A stretch of DNA of 64,000 bases from Cronobacter sakazakii (GTDB lineage: Bacteria; Pseudomonadota; Gammaproteobacteria; Enterobacterales; Enterobacteriaceae): NCBI RefSeq assembly GCF_000982825.1, contig NZ_CP011047.1, positions 4,154,001 through 4,218,000 of the forward strand, in the 5' to 3' direction. Both the position numbers and the translations under genes were made by a program. This document shows positions 41,607 to 51,409 of the stretch, in pieces; within the stretch, counting starts at the first letter, position 1, and every line of letters starts with the position of its first letter. A model generated the notes under the pieces. It ran no database searches, was not told where the DNA came from, and saw nothing but the letters and a program-made list of their open reading frames with translations.

Positions 41607-44009
41607 ACTGGCGAAACAGCGCTTTGCCTTTTAAAAGCCGCACGCCGAGCCAGCCGCCGCACAGCGACAATAACAACCCGCCGCAGAGCGGCAGCATCAC
41701 CCACAGCCGCCAGTCCGGCTCCCACGGGAAGTCAAACACGCGGGTTTGCAGCACGCCGAGCGCCACTTCCGCCCCGATGGCGGCCACCAGCCCCGCCACC
41801 AGGCCAAGCAGCGCGAACTCGCTCCAGAGCGTGGCGCGCAGCAGTTTTTTCTCGGCACCCAGCGTGCGGTAAACCACCAGCTCCTGGCGGCGCTGATGCA
41901 TGCCCACCTGCACCTGCGCCAGCAGCAGCAACACGCCGCAGACGGTCACCAGCACCACCATCACCTCCAGCGCGCGGCTCACCTGCTCCAGCACCTGGCC
42001 TATCTGTCTGAGGATCGCCCCGATATCCAGCACGCTCACCGTCGGAAACTCCCGGTTAAGCTGCGTCAGCATGGCGTCGGCCTTGTCAGCGCGAAAACTG
42101 GTCAGGTAGCTTTGCGGCTGCCCGTCCAGCGCGCCCGGCGGGAAGATAAAGAAAAAGTTAGGCCGCAGGCTCTCCCAGTCCACTTTGCGCAGGCTGGTCA
42201 CTTTCGCGGTAAACGCCTGGGTGTCGCCAGTGAAGGTCACGCTGTCGCCAGGCGCGATATTCAGGCGTTTCGCCAGCCCCTCTTCCATCGAGACTTCGCC
42301 CGCGCGCGGCGGCCAGCGTCCTGCGGTGAGCGGATTATGCTCCGGGCGCTCCGCCTGCCAGGTGAGATTGAGCTCGCGATTGAGCGCCTCATCCTCATTA
42401 CCCACGGTGGCCTTGCCGTTAATCTGCGTCAGCCGCGCGCGAACGATGGGGTAAAACGCCTGCGGGATAATCTGATGCTCCGCCAGAAACGCTTTCACCG
42501 CGTCGCGCTCCTCCGGTGCGATGTTAATCAGAAAATAGTTCGGGCTTTCCGGCGGCAACTGCTGCTGCCAGCGGTCGAGCAGATCGCCTCTTAACACCAG
42601 CAACAGCGCCAGCAGCATGAAAGAGAGCGAAAATGTCGCGAGCTGGCTCAGGGTTTGCCACGGCTGGCGCAACAGGCGGTTGACCGCCAGACGCAGCGCC
42701 AGCGAGCGCAACCGCAGGCGGCGCATCGCCACAGCAGCGCCCAGCCCGCGAACCCGCACAGCGCCGCCAGCACGACGGCACCCGCGAGAACGGCCCAGAG
42801 CAGCATCCGGCCGCCCATTAATCCGGCAAGCAGCGCCACCACAATCAGCGCCATTACCGGCAAATAGATTTTCAGCGGCCAGAGATTCGCCACCGCGTCG
42901 CGGCGCAGCACACGCAGCGGCTGTGTCGCAAGCAGCAGCCGGTAAGGCCGCAGCCCTACCAGCAGCGAAATTACGACCATCGCGCCCACGGCCCACAGCC
43001 ACGGCCAGAAACTCGCTTCCGGCAGCGCGGCGGGCAGCACCGGTGCGAGCAACCGCATCAGGATCGCCTCAAAAAGCAGGCCTGCCGCCCCGCCGGTGAC
43101 AGTCGCCAGCAGCAGCACCATCAGCCACTGGCCGATGATAAGCTTGCGCAGCGCCGCGCGCCCGGCACCGAGCGTTTTCAGAATAGCCACCAGATCATAG
43201 CGGCTGCGGCAGTAGTGGTTCATCGCCACCGCCACCGCGGCCACCGCCAGCAGCAGGGTCAGGAGCGCCGAGAGCAACAGGAACTGTTGCGAGCGCTGGA
43301 GCGATTTGCCGAGCGCGCTGTCGTCCTGCTCAAGGCCGGTCCAGCGGTGTTCCGGCTGAAGCAGCGGCAGCAACCAGCGTTCATACTGCGCGAGCGCCTC
43401 AGGCGCGCCGGCGAATTTATAGCGCCAGGTGAGACGGCTGCCGGGCTGCACCGCGCCGGTCTGTTCGACATCCGCCAGGTTCATCAGCAGTCGCGGGGCC
43501 ATCTGGAACGGGTTAAAGCCGCTGTCCGGCTCCTGGATCACCTCGCCCGCCACCTTCAGCGTCGCGTCGCCCACATCCACCGGATCGCCGGGTTTCACGC
43601 CAAGCAGCGCCATCAAACGCGGTGCGATCAGCACCGTGCCCGGCGCGGGCAGTAGCCCCTGCGGGCGCGTTTGCAGCGTGCCGTAGAGCGGGTAGCGCGT
43701 ATCCACCGCCTTAACGCTCGCCAGCTGCGGGCGGTCGGCGGCAAACGTCATGGTGGAAAAACTGAGCTGCCGGGAGAGCGTCAGGCCGTCTTCCCCGGCT
43801 TTGTCGAGCCATGCCTGCGGCACCGCGCGGGAACTGCGCAATGTCCGGTCGCCCGCCATAAATTCACGGGTCTGCTGGCTTAAGCCTTTCTCCATGCGGT
43901 CGCTGATGTTGCCGAGCGCCAGCACGCAGGCGACCGCCAGGCTCAGCGCCAGCCAGACGATTAATAGCGACGGCGAGCGCCATTCGCGCCAGAACCAGCG
44001 GGCCGTCAT
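41596..44009 (-). pseudogene. ybbP: ABC transporter permease YbbP, frameshifted
   Basis: The first half (MTARWFWREWRSPSL ... FAGWALLW) and second half (RLRLRSLALRLAVNRLL ... LLKGKALFRQFNG) lie in different frames that meet near 42724-42730. One missing base there, for example one G in the CGG before ATGCGC, would restore a single protein of about 800 residues, the normal YbbP length. YbbP is a FtsX/MacB-type permease with two four-helix FtsX units and large periplasmic parts, paired with ATPase YbbA. As given, the product ends at 42648. Either a real null allele or an assembly error. Confidence 0.88.
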
Positions 44010-44692
44010 GCTTCCTCCCACAGCTTGCCGTCGCGCAGCCGCAGCGTGCGATCGCAGCGGGCCGCCAGTTCAGGATCGTGCGTCACGAGAATCAGCGTGG
44101 TGCCGCTGTCGCGGTTTAAGGAGAAGAGCAGATCGGCGATGCGATCGCCCGTCTGGCGATCCAGATTGCCGGTGGGCTCATCGGCAAAGAGCACCGCCGG
44201 GCGACCGTTAAACGCGCGCGCCAGCGCCACGCGCTGCTGTTCGCCGCCGGAGAGCTGCGCGGGCAGGTGATCGAGGCGTTTGCCAAGCCCGAGCTGTTCC
44301 AGCAACGCCTGCGCCTGCTGGCGGCTGGCCTTACTGGTTTCGCCGCGCAGCATCGCGGGCAGTTCGACATTCTCCAGCGCGTTGAGTGTCGGGATCAACA
44401 TGAACGACTGAAACACAAAGCCGACGTCCCGCGCGCGCAGCCGCGCCCGCGCTTCTTCGTCCATCTGATGCAGCGGCTCGCCAAGAAGGCGCACCTCGCC
44501 GCTGGTGCCGTCGTCCAGCCCCGCGAGTATGGCCAGCAACGTAGACTTGCCGGAGCCGGACTCGCCCACCAGCGCAATGCTCTGGCCCGGTTTGACAACC
44601 AGTTCAACTCCGGTAAGGATGGACAGGGCGTGTTCCCCCTGACCGACGGATTTATTAAGATGATGAACTTCAAGAATGTTTTCCGCTGGCAT
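44006..44692 (-). CDS. ybbA: ABC transporter ATPase YbbA
   Basis: 228 residues of the MacB/LolD type: Walker A GESGSGKSTLLAIL, Q-loop VFQSFMLIPTLNALENVELP, signature LSGGEQQRVALARA, Walker B AVLFADEPTGNLD and H-loop LVTHD. It overlaps ybbP by ATGA. Its start lies inside the 5' end of divergent tesA by 33 bp. With ybbP frameshifted, its partner is probably missing in this strain. Confidence 0.96.
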   Translation of the reverse strand: MPAENILEVHHLNKSVGQGEHALSILTGVELVVKPGQSIALVGESGSGKSTLLAILAGLDDGTSGEVRLLGEPLHQMDEEARARLRARDVGFVFQSFMLIPTLNALENVELPAMLRGETSKASRQQAQALLEQLGLGKRLDHLPAQLSGGEQQRVALARAFNGRPAVLFADEPTGNLDRQTGDRIADLLFSLNRDSGTTLILVTHDPELAARCDRTLRLRDGKLWEEA

Positions 44693-45289
44693 TTCCCTTT
44701 CCTGTTACTGGCGTTATTAAGCTTTCGCGCCGCCGCGGCGGACACGTTGCTGGTGCTGGGCGACAGCCTGAGCGCCGGCTATCGTATGGCGGCGGACGCC
44801 GCCTGGCCCGCGCTGCTGAACGATAAATGGCAGCAGCGCGACGTGCGCGTGGTCAACGCGAGCATCAGCGGCGACACCGCTCAGCAGGGGCTTTCGCGCC
44901 TGCCTGCGCTGCTTAAACAGCATCAGCCGCGCTGGGTGCTGATTGAGCTTGGCGGCAACGACGGCCTGCGCGGTTTTCCGCCGGATACGCTTTCCGCCAC
45001 GCTCAGGAAAATCATAGAACAGGTTAAAACCGCGGGCGCGGAGCCGCTGCTGATGCAGATCCGCCTGCCAGCGAACTACGGACGCCGCTACAATCAGGCG
45101 TTTGAAGCGATCTACCCGGAACTGGCGCAATCTTTTTCCATCCCCCTGCTGCCCTTTTTTATGGAAGAGGTTTACCTCAAACCGCAGTGGATGCAGGACG
45201 ATGGCATTCATCCCAATCGCGACGCCCAGCCGTTTATCGCCGACTGGATGGCGCAGCGACTGGCCCCTTTAGTTAAACACGACTCATAA
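44660..45289 (+). CDS. tesA: Periplasmic acyl-CoA thioesterase I / lysophospholipase L1
   Basis: 209 residues. Signal peptide of 26 residues (MMNFKNVFRWHFPFLLLALL...AAA) and an SGNH hydrolase domain: GDSLSAGYRM with the nucleophile Ser, NASISGDTAQQGL, ELGGNDGLRG and DGIHPNRDAQPF. Nearly the E. coli sequence throughout. Start at 44660, within the divergent ybbA gene. Confidence 0.97.
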   Translation: MMNFKNVFRWHFPFLLLALLSFRAAAADTLLVLGDSLSAGYRMAADAAWPALLNDKWQQRDVRVVNASISGDTAQQGLSRLPALLKQHQPRWVLIELGGNDGLRGFPPDTLSATLRKIIEQVKTAGAEPLLMQIRLPANYGRRYNQAFEAIYPELAQSFSIPLLPFFMEEVYLKPQWMQDDGIHPNRDAQPFIADWMAQRLAPLVKHDS

Positions 45290-45317
45290 CCCTGCGGGGC
45301 GCTGAGCGGGTAAAGTT

Positions 45318-46088
45318 ATGCAAAAATCACTCTTAATTACAGGATGTTCCAGCGGTATTGGTCTTGCCTGCGCGCACGAGCTGCGCCGCCAGGGCTTTCA
45401 AATCCTTGCGGCCTGCCGCAAGCCGGGCGATGTGGCGCGCATGAATACGCTGGGTTTTACCGGCATTGAACTCGATCTCGATTCGCCGCAGAGCGTGGAG
45501 GCCGCCGCGCAGGAGGTGATTCGCCTGACGAATAACCGGCTGTACGGGATTTTCAATAACGGCGGCTATGGCGTGTACGGGCCGCTCTCGACCATCAGCC
45601 GCGCGCAGATGGAACAACAGTTCTCGACGAACTTTTTCGGCGCGCATCAGCTCACCATGCTGCTGCTGCCCGCGATGCTGCCGCACGGCGAAGGGCGCAT
45701 CGTCAACACCAGCTCGGTCATGGGGTTAATTTCAACGCCCGGACGCGGCGCCTACGCCGCCAGCAAATACGCGCTGGAGGCGTGGTCTGACGCGCTGCGC
45801 ATGGAGCTGCGCTATAGCGGCGTGAAGGTGAGCCTGATTGAGCCCGGCCCTATTCGCACGCGCTTTACGGAAAACGTCAACCAGACGCAGACGGATAAAC
45901 CGGTCGAAAACCCCGGCATCGCCGCGCGTTTTACACTCGGCCCGGAGGCGGTCGTCGCCAAAGTGCGCCATGCTTTTGAGAGCCCGAATCCGCGTATTCG
46001 CTATCCGGTCACGCTGGTGACGCATGCGGTAGGCATACTCAAACGGCTACTGCCGACGCGAATCATGGACAAAATTTTACACGAGTAA
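45318..46088 (+). CDS. ybbO: SDR-family oxidoreductase YbbO
   Basis: 256 residues of classical SDR with TGCSSGIGLACAHEL, NNGGYGVYGPL, Ser in VNTSSVMGL and YAASKYALEAW (catalytic Tyr/Lys). E. coli YbbO is an NADP-dependent aldehyde/retinal-type reductase. Follows tesA by 28 bp, same strand. Confidence 0.94.
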   Translation: MQKSLLITGCSSGIGLACAHELRRQGFQILAACRKPGDVARMNTLGFTGIELDLDSPQSVEAAAQEVIRLTNNRLYGIFNNGGYGVYGPLSTISRAQMEQQFSTNFFGAHQLTMLLLPAMLPHGEGRIVNTSSVMGLISTPGRGAYAASKYALEAWSDALRMELRYSGVKVSLIEPGPIRTRFTENVNQTQTDKPVENPGIAARFTLGPEAVVAKVRHAFESPNPRIRYPVTLVTHAVGILKRLLPTRIMDKILHE

Positions 46089-46146
46089 GTTGAAGGCGAG
46101 CGCCCTGCCCCCATGTAAAAAAGAAATCGACAACAGAGAGTGACTC

Positions 46147-47001
46147 ATGTCCGAACAGAATATTATCAACCTCAGCGAAGCGAACCTGCACCAGATCCTG
46201 GAGCAATCCATGACGGTGCCGGTGCTCTTCTATTTCTGGTCCGATCGCAGCCAGCACTGCCAGCAGCTGACGCCGGTGCTGGAAAAACTGGCGAACCAGT
46301 ATCAGGGCCAGTTTATTCTCGCGAAAGTGGACTGCGACAACGAACAAGCCATCGCCGCGCAGTTTGGCCTGCGCGCCATCCCGACGGTCTATCTGTTCAG
46401 CCAGGGGCAGCCGGTGGACGGCTTCCAGGGCCCGCAGCCGGAAGAAGCGATCCGTGCGCTGCTGGACAAAGTGCTGCCGCGTGAAGAAGAGCTGAAAGCG
46501 CAGGAAGCGATGGCGCTGATGCAGGAAGGCAAACATCTTGAAGCGCTGCCGCTGCTGAAAGAGGCCTGGCAGATGTCGAACCAGGCGAGCGAAATCGGCC
46601 TGCTGCTGGCGCAGGCACAAATAGCGCTTAACCGCTCCGAAGACGCCGAAGCGGTGCTGAAAACCATTCCGTTGCAGGATCAGGATACCCGTTATCAGAG
46701 CCTGGTGGCGCAGATAGACCTGCTGAAACAGGCGGCGGACACGCCGGAAATCCAGCAGTTGCAACAGCAGGTGGAGCAACACCCGGATGACGCGCAACTC
46801 GCCAGCCAGCTTGCGCTGCAACTGCATCAGGTCGGCCGTAACGAAGAGGCGTTGGAGTTACTTTTCGTCTACCTGAAGAAAGATCTTAACGCCGCCGACG
46901 GCCAGGCGCGTAAAATGCTCCAGGAAATCCTGGCCGCGCTGGGCACCGGTGACGCGCTGGCGTCGAAATATCGCCGTCAGCTCTACTCCCTGCTCTACTG
47001 A
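46147..47001 (+). CDS. cnoX: Chaperedoxin CnoX (YbbN)
   Basis: 284 residues, E. coli length. The N-terminal thioredoxin domain has SQHC in place of CGPC, so it lacks normal dithiol activity, and a cis-Pro loop AIPTVYLF. The C-terminal half contains TPR-like helices (LLAQAQIALNRSEDAEAVL, LALQLHQVGRNEEALELL). It protects proteins from overoxidation and hands them to GroEL. Confidence 0.96.
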   Translation: MSEQNIINLSEANLHQILEQSMTVPVLFYFWSDRSQHCQQLTPVLEKLANQYQGQFILAKVDCDNEQAIAAQFGLRAIPTVYLFSQGQPVDGFQGPQPEEAIRALLDKVLPREEELKAQEAMALMQEGKHLEALPLLKEAWQMSNQASEIGLLLAQAQIALNRSEDAEAVLKTIPLQDQDTRYQSLVAQIDLLKQAADTPEIQQLQQQVEQHPDDAQLASQLALQLHQVGRNEEALELLFVYLKKDLNAADGQARKMLQEILAALGTGDALASKYRRQLYSLLY

Positions 47002-47110
47002 TCCCCACCGGCAAGGATGCCATGACGTTCCCCTGCCAGATTCGGGCGCTGCGCCCGGCGCTGGCAGGCGGTAAAATAGTCGCTATTGCACACAACAGGA
47101 GGTTGGTTCG

Positions 47111-48028
47111 ATGCTGTTTATTATCCCCGTACTTATTTTCGTCGCGCTGGTTATCGTTATGGCTGGCGTCAAAATCGTGCCGCAGGGTTTCCAGTGGACG
47201 GTGGAACGCTTTGGCCGCTATACCAAAACTCTTCAGCCTGGCCTGAATCTCGTGGTGCCGTTTATGGATCGCGTGGGCCGCAAAATCAACATGATGGAGC
47301 AGGTGCTCGATATCCCGTCGCAGGAAGTTATCTCTAAAGATAACGCCAACGTCACTATCGACGCCGTCTGTTTTATTCAGGTGATCGACGCGCCGCGCGC
47401 GGCGTATGAGGTGAGCAACCTGGAGCTTGCCATCATCAACCTGACGATGACCAATATCCGTACCGTGCTGGGCTCGATGGAACTGGACGAAATGCTGTCG
47501 CAGCGTGACAGCATCAATACCCGCCTGCTGCACATTGTCGATGAAGCCACCAACCCGTGGGGCATCAAAGTCACGCGTATCGAAATCCGCGACGTGCGCC
47601 CGCCCGCCGAGCTTATCGCCTCGATGAACGCCCAGATGAAAGCCGAACGTACCAAACGCGCCTATATTCTGGAGGCCGAAGGCGTGCGCCAGGCAGAGAT
47701 CCTCAAAGCCGAAGGCGAAAAACAGTCGCAGATCCTCAAAGCGGAAGGCGATCGCCAGTCGGCGTTCTTGCAGGCGGAAGCCCGTGAGCGTTCGGCCGAG
47801 GCGGAAGCGCGCGCCACGAAAATGGTTTCCGAAGCTATCGCCGCGGGCGATATTCAGGCGGTGAATTACTTTGTGGCGCAGAAATATACCGACGCGCTGC
47901 AGCAGATTGGCTCTTCCAGCAACAGCAAAGTGGTGATGATGCCGCTGGAGGCCTCAAGCCTGATGGGTTCGATAGCCGGGATCGCCGAACTCATGAAAGA
48001 GAGCGGCAACGAGCGTAAACGCCCATGA
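47111..48028 (+). CDS. qmcA: SPFH/stomatin-like membrane protein QmcA
   Basis: 305 residues. N-terminal membrane anchor (LFIIPVLIFVALVIVMAGV), SPFH domain (IVPQGFQWTVERFGRYTKTLQPGLN, VDAVCFIQV-type core), and a long Ala/Glu-rich coiled coil (EAEGVRQAEILKAEGEKQSQ). Forms large inner-membrane assemblies. Coupled to ybbJ by ATGA. Confidence 0.96.
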   Translation: MLFIIPVLIFVALVIVMAGVKIVPQGFQWTVERFGRYTKTLQPGLNLVVPFMDRVGRKINMMEQVLDIPSQEVISKDNANVTIDAVCFIQVIDAPRAAYEVSNLELAIINLTMTNIRTVLGSMELDEMLSQRDSINTRLLHIVDEATNPWGIKVTRIEIRDVRPPAELIASMNAQMKAERTKRAYILEAEGVRQAEILKAEGEKQSQILKAEGDRQSAFLQAEARERSAEAEARATKMVSEAIAAGDIQAVNYFVAQKYTDALQQIGSSSNSKVVMMPLEASSLMGSIAGIAELMKESGNERKRP

Positions 48029-48480
48029 TGACCCTTATCCTCTCTCACCCTCACGTCTTCTGGCTCTGCCTAGGCGGACTGCTGCTGGCGGCGGAAATGC
48101 TCGGCGGCAACGGCTTTCTGCTCTGGAGCGGCGTGGCGGCGGTAGCGACCGGGCTGCTGACCTGGCTTCTGCCGCTGGGCTGGGAGTGGCAGGGCGTGAG
48201 TTTCGCGCTGTTCATGCTTATCGCCGTCTGGCTCTGGTGGCGCTGGCTGTCGCGTCGCGCACAGCCGCGGCCTGACAATGCGCTGAACCAGCGCGGCCAG
48301 CAGCTGATCGGACAGCGCTTTACGCTGACGCAGGCGCTGGAGAATGGCCGCGGGCAAATCACCGTTGGTGATAGCGTCTGGCCGGTCGTGGCGAGCAGCG
48401 ATTTACCGGCAGGTACCGTCGTGGAAGTGGTCGCGCTCGACGGCATTCGCCTGCGCGTGCAGGCGAGCCGGACGCAATAG
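48025..48480 (+). CDS. ybbJ: NfeD-like inner membrane protein YbbJ
   Basis: 151 residues with two to three N-terminal membrane segments (VFWLCLGGLLLAAEML, VAAVATGLLTWLLPL, FALFMLIAVWLWW) and a C-terminal OB-fold domain (ITVGDSVWPVVASSDLPAGTVVEVVALDGIRL). NfeD proteins accompany SPFH partners, here QmcA. Confidence 0.94.
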   Translation: MMTLILSHPHVFWLCLGGLLLAAEMLGGNGFLLWSGVAAVATGLLTWLLPLGWEWQGVSFALFMLIAVWLWWRWLSRRAQPRPDNALNQRGQQLIGQRFTLTQALENGRGQITVGDSVWPVVASSDLPAGTVVEVVALDGIRLRVQASRTQ

Positions 48481-48508
48481 CCGATTCTCGCAAGACAGCA
48501 CTGTTCAA

Positions 48509-48546
48509 TAAAAGCCTGTTCGGGCATGATCCGGACAGGCTTTTTT
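48509..48546 (+). terminator. Terminator after ybbJ
   Basis: AAAGCCTGTTCGG / CCGGACAGGCTTT stem with one G-T pair and a 7-base loop, followed by further T. It separates the qmcA-ybbJ unit from the next gene. Confidence 0.88.
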
Positions 48547-48573
48547 ACAAAATATTCACAAGGAAACGACGTT

Positions 48574-50718
48574 ATGACGCTACGACTAACAGGGATCGCC
48601 CTCGCGCTGCTGACGCTGCCCACGCTCTGCGCGCAGGCCTCTTCTGATATTGAAGACTGCACGTGGGGCACGCCGGGCTGCGTTCTGCAAGGCGAGCCCT
48701 GGCTTAATGTGAATAACGACACCCGCGATAACCTGATTCGCATGATAAGCGAGCAGAAACATTTCGCGCTGCCGGTCTGGCCGCTGCCCGCCGACACGCG
48801 CACCACCCGCGATTATCACTTCGGCTATCACGAAGAAGACGTCACGGAAACTGCCACGCCCGGCACCGCGGCAGGCGATGCGCCGGACCCGCTGGCGACG
48901 CTGCTGACCAGCATGCATCTCGACCCGGCCGCCGCGACGCTGAGCGACGCCGACCGTGAAAACCGTTTTGTCTCCAATAATTCGCAGAGCGTCATCGCGT
49001 TTCTGACCGCGCTGAATAATGAGAAATCGCTGACCGACGCGCAGCGTCAACACCTGGCGCAGGCGCGTCTGAGTATTTATCAGGCGCCTGACAGCACGCC
49101 CGACAGCCTCAACGCGCCGCAGGGTTCTGCTGCCGCTGCGTTCGATGAATATCTTGGCGCGGCGAGCGCGTTTTATCAGGGCGACTACCCCGCCGCGACG
49201 GAACGCTTTAGCGCGCTTAAAACCAGCAGCCAGCCGTGGGTGGCGCAGACCGCCGCCTATATGCTGATGCGCGTGGCGCTTAACCAGAGCAGCGCCGCGG
49301 CGGTGGACGATGATTACGGCCTGTTTGATACCACTAAAATTGACAAAACCGCCGCGCGCCAGGCGCTCGCTTATTCTGAGGCGTACCTGAAAGCCTGGCC
49401 GGAGGGCGACTACGCTGACTCCGCACGCGGTATGCAGCGACGCATCTACTGGTATCTCCAGGACTGGGACGCGCTGGCTCCGCGCTACGAACAGGCGCTG
49501 AAAGCGGCGCCGGACGCCGACGCCCTGCGCGCGCTGCTTTTAGAGAACGACACCAAACTGCAAAGCAAAGACGCCAGCGGCGACACCTTTTTTATCAGCA
49601 GCCCGGACGCGCCGCTGCTCACCTTTACCCAGACGCTGCGCTGGCTGCGCGAAAATGAACGTAAAGCCGACAAAAACCCGCACGTGACGCGCCAGATGCT
49701 CGACGATTACAAACCCATCTATGAAAAAGCGGGGCTGATGCCGCTGTGGAACTACCTGCAAAACGCCTGGCTCTTCTGGCAGCAGCAGGATTACGCGGCC
49801 GTCGTGGCGGCGATTAAGCCTGCCGACAGCGTGCCGCAGAACGATATTCTCGCCTTCAGCGAGCAGGTGCTGTACGGCGACGCGCTGGGCGCGCAAAAGC
49901 AGTGGGCCGCCGCGCGCGACCACTGGCAGCGCCTGCTGAAATCCGCCAAACCGGGCGCTGAACAGCAGTTGTTGCAGATGAAACTGGCGGCCGCGCTGGT
50001 TGAGAACAACGAAACGGCGGCGATTTTCGCGCCGCAGAGCCTGGTGACGGGCCTGCGCTACCGCTCGCTGGTGCTGAAAACCAGAGCGCCGCTGGATCTT
50101 CTTAAAGATCAGGCGCTGCACGGCATGAACAACGAAGAGCGCACCATTGCGCTGCACACGCTGCTTACACGCCATCTGACCGAAGGCCGTTATCAGGATT
50201 ATCTCCAGGATAAAGCGCTGGCCGGCGATCTCAAACCGCTGGATGAGAAGACATACGGTGATGTCAGCCTGACCATTTTCAACTGGAAAGGCGACGACGT
50301 GGCGAAAGGCTACGCCTGCAGGCCGCTTGATGAGACCGCGAAAACGCTGGCGGCTCACCCGGACGACAGCCACGCGCTGAACTGCCTCGGCGAGTTTTTC
50401 CGCCTGACCGGCGCGCAGGTCAACCCGTGGGGCGACAGCGGCAGCAACAGTACGCTCGATACCGTGACCCGCACCGAACACCCGGTCGGGCTGCCGAATC
50501 GTCAGCACTATTACCAGCAGGTGATCGCCAACCCGAAAGCCGAGCCGGAAGATAAAAGCTATGCGCTGTACCGCGCCGTGATGTGCTATGCGCCGTCAGG
50601 GTATAACGACTGCGGCGGCGAGGATGTCGATAAAGCGACGCGCAAAGCCTGGTTCGGGCAGCTTAAGAAAAACTGGCCGGGAAGCCCATGGGCGCAGCAG
50701 CTCAAATATTACTGGTAA
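48574..50718 (+). CDS. Large periplasmic TPR-like protein, function unknown
   Basis: 714 residues. Signal peptide MTLRLTGIALALLTLPTLCAQA (about 22-23), then a mainly helical protein with repeats of the TPR/Sel1 size (EYLGAASAFYQGDYPAATERFSAL, LAYSEAYLKAWPEGDYADSARG, VLYGDALGAQKQWAAARDHWQRLL). Paired cysteines near both ends (DCTWGTPGC; CYAPSGYNDCGG) suggest disulfides. Start at 48574 follows AAGGAAA; the frame to 48526 is terminator sequence. It overlaps the DUF3142 gene by 31 bp, so the two products probably act together. Absent from the E. coli gene order here. Confidence 0.8.
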   Translation: MTLRLTGIALALLTLPTLCAQASSDIEDCTWGTPGCVLQGEPWLNVNNDTRDNLIRMISEQKHFALPVWPLPADTRTTRDYHFGYHEEDVTETATPGTAAGDAPDPLATLLTSMHLDPAAATLSDADRENRFVSNNSQSVIAFLTALNNEKSLTDAQRQHLAQARLSIYQAPDSTPDSLNAPQGSAAAAFDEYLGAASAFYQGDYPAATERFSALKTSSQPWVAQTAAYMLMRVALNQSSAAAVDDDYGLFDTTKIDKTAARQALAYSEAYLKAWPEGDYADSARGMQRRIYWYLQDWDALAPRYEQALKAAPDADALRALLLENDTKLQSKDASGDTFFISSPDAPLLTFTQTLRWLRENERKADKNPHVTRQMLDDYKPIYEKAGLMPLWNYLQNAWLFWQQQDYAAVVAAIKPADSVPQNDILAFSEQVLYGDALGAQKQWAAARDHWQRLLKSAKPGAEQQLLQMKLAAALVENNETAAIFAPQSLVTGLRYRSLVLKTRAPLDLLKDQALHGMNNEERTIALHTLLTRHLTEGRYQDYLQDKALAGDLKPLDEKTYGDVSLTIFNWKGDDVAKGYACRPLDETAKTLAAHPDDSHALNCLGEFFRLTGAQVNPWGDSGSNSTLDTVTRTEHPVGLPNRQHYYQQVIANPKAEPEDKSYALYRAVMCYAPSGYNDCGGEDVDKATRKAWFGQLKKNWPGSPWAQQLKYYW

Positions 50719-51407
50719 GCCTGCTGCTGGCGACAACGAGCGCGTGGGCGCAGGCGACGCGGGCGAATGACGCCGACTACCGGGCCTTCTGGCTCTGGTC
50801 GGGCGTCAGGCCGTCTGCGGCGCTGCGTGAGGCTGAGGTTATCTATCTGCATCAGGGCGATGTGGTGACGCGCCAGGGCAAGCCCGCGTTTGTGCGCCTC
50901 GGCCAGCCGGTCGCCCGCCTGCGCGCGCCTGCCCTCTGGCTTACCGTGCGGCTTGAGCGGCTCGATCTCAGCGATGAGATGCTCGACACGCTGGCCCGCC
51001 TGCCCGTGCGCTGGGCGCAGGCGGGAAATCCGGTGACCGGGTTACAGATTGATTTTGACGCAGCGACCCGGCGTATCGGGGATTATGGCCAGTTTTTAAC
51101 GCGGCTGCGGGCGCGGCTGGATGGCCGTTTCGCGCTCGGCGTGACAGGGCTGCTCGACTGGGCGCAGACCGGCAGCGTCGCGCAGCTTAACGCCCTGCCG
51201 GTGGATGAACTGGTGGTGCAGACTTATCAGGGGCGACACACGGTGCCGGGCTACGCGCGCTATTTGCCCGCCCTGCTCGGCCTGCGCATTCCGTTTAAAA
51301 TTGGCATCGCGCAGAATGGCGAGTGGGATAAGGCGCAGGAGAAAACCCTTGCGGCATCGCCCTGGTATCGCGGCGTGGTGATTTTCGTGATGAACGGCGA
51401 GCGCTGA
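50688..51407 (+). CDS. DUF3142 periplasmic protein
   Basis: 239 residues with a signal peptide (MGAAAQILLVSLLLATTSAWAQA) and DUF3142 landmarks: YRAFWLWSGVRPS, VIYLHQGDV, GLQIDFDAATRRIGDYGQFL, TGLLDWAQTG, DELVVQTYQGRHTVPGYARYLPAL and FKIGIAQNGEWD. The TIM-barrel-like pattern with IDFD hints at a glycoside-hydrolase-type fold, but no activity is known to me. It ends three bases from convergent cueR. Confidence 0.85.
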   Translation: MGAAAQILLVSLLLATTSAWAQATRANDADYRAFWLWSGVRPSAALREAEVIYLHQGDVVTRQGKPAFVRLGQPVARLRAPALWLTVRLERLDLSDEMLDTLARLPVRWAQAGNPVTGLQIDFDAATRRIGDYGQFLTRLRARLDGRFALGVTGLLDWAQTGSVAQLNALPVDELVVQTYQGRHTVPGYARYLPALLGLRIPFKIGIAQNGEWDKAQEKTLAASPWYRGVVIFVMNGER

Positions 51408-51409
51408 TC

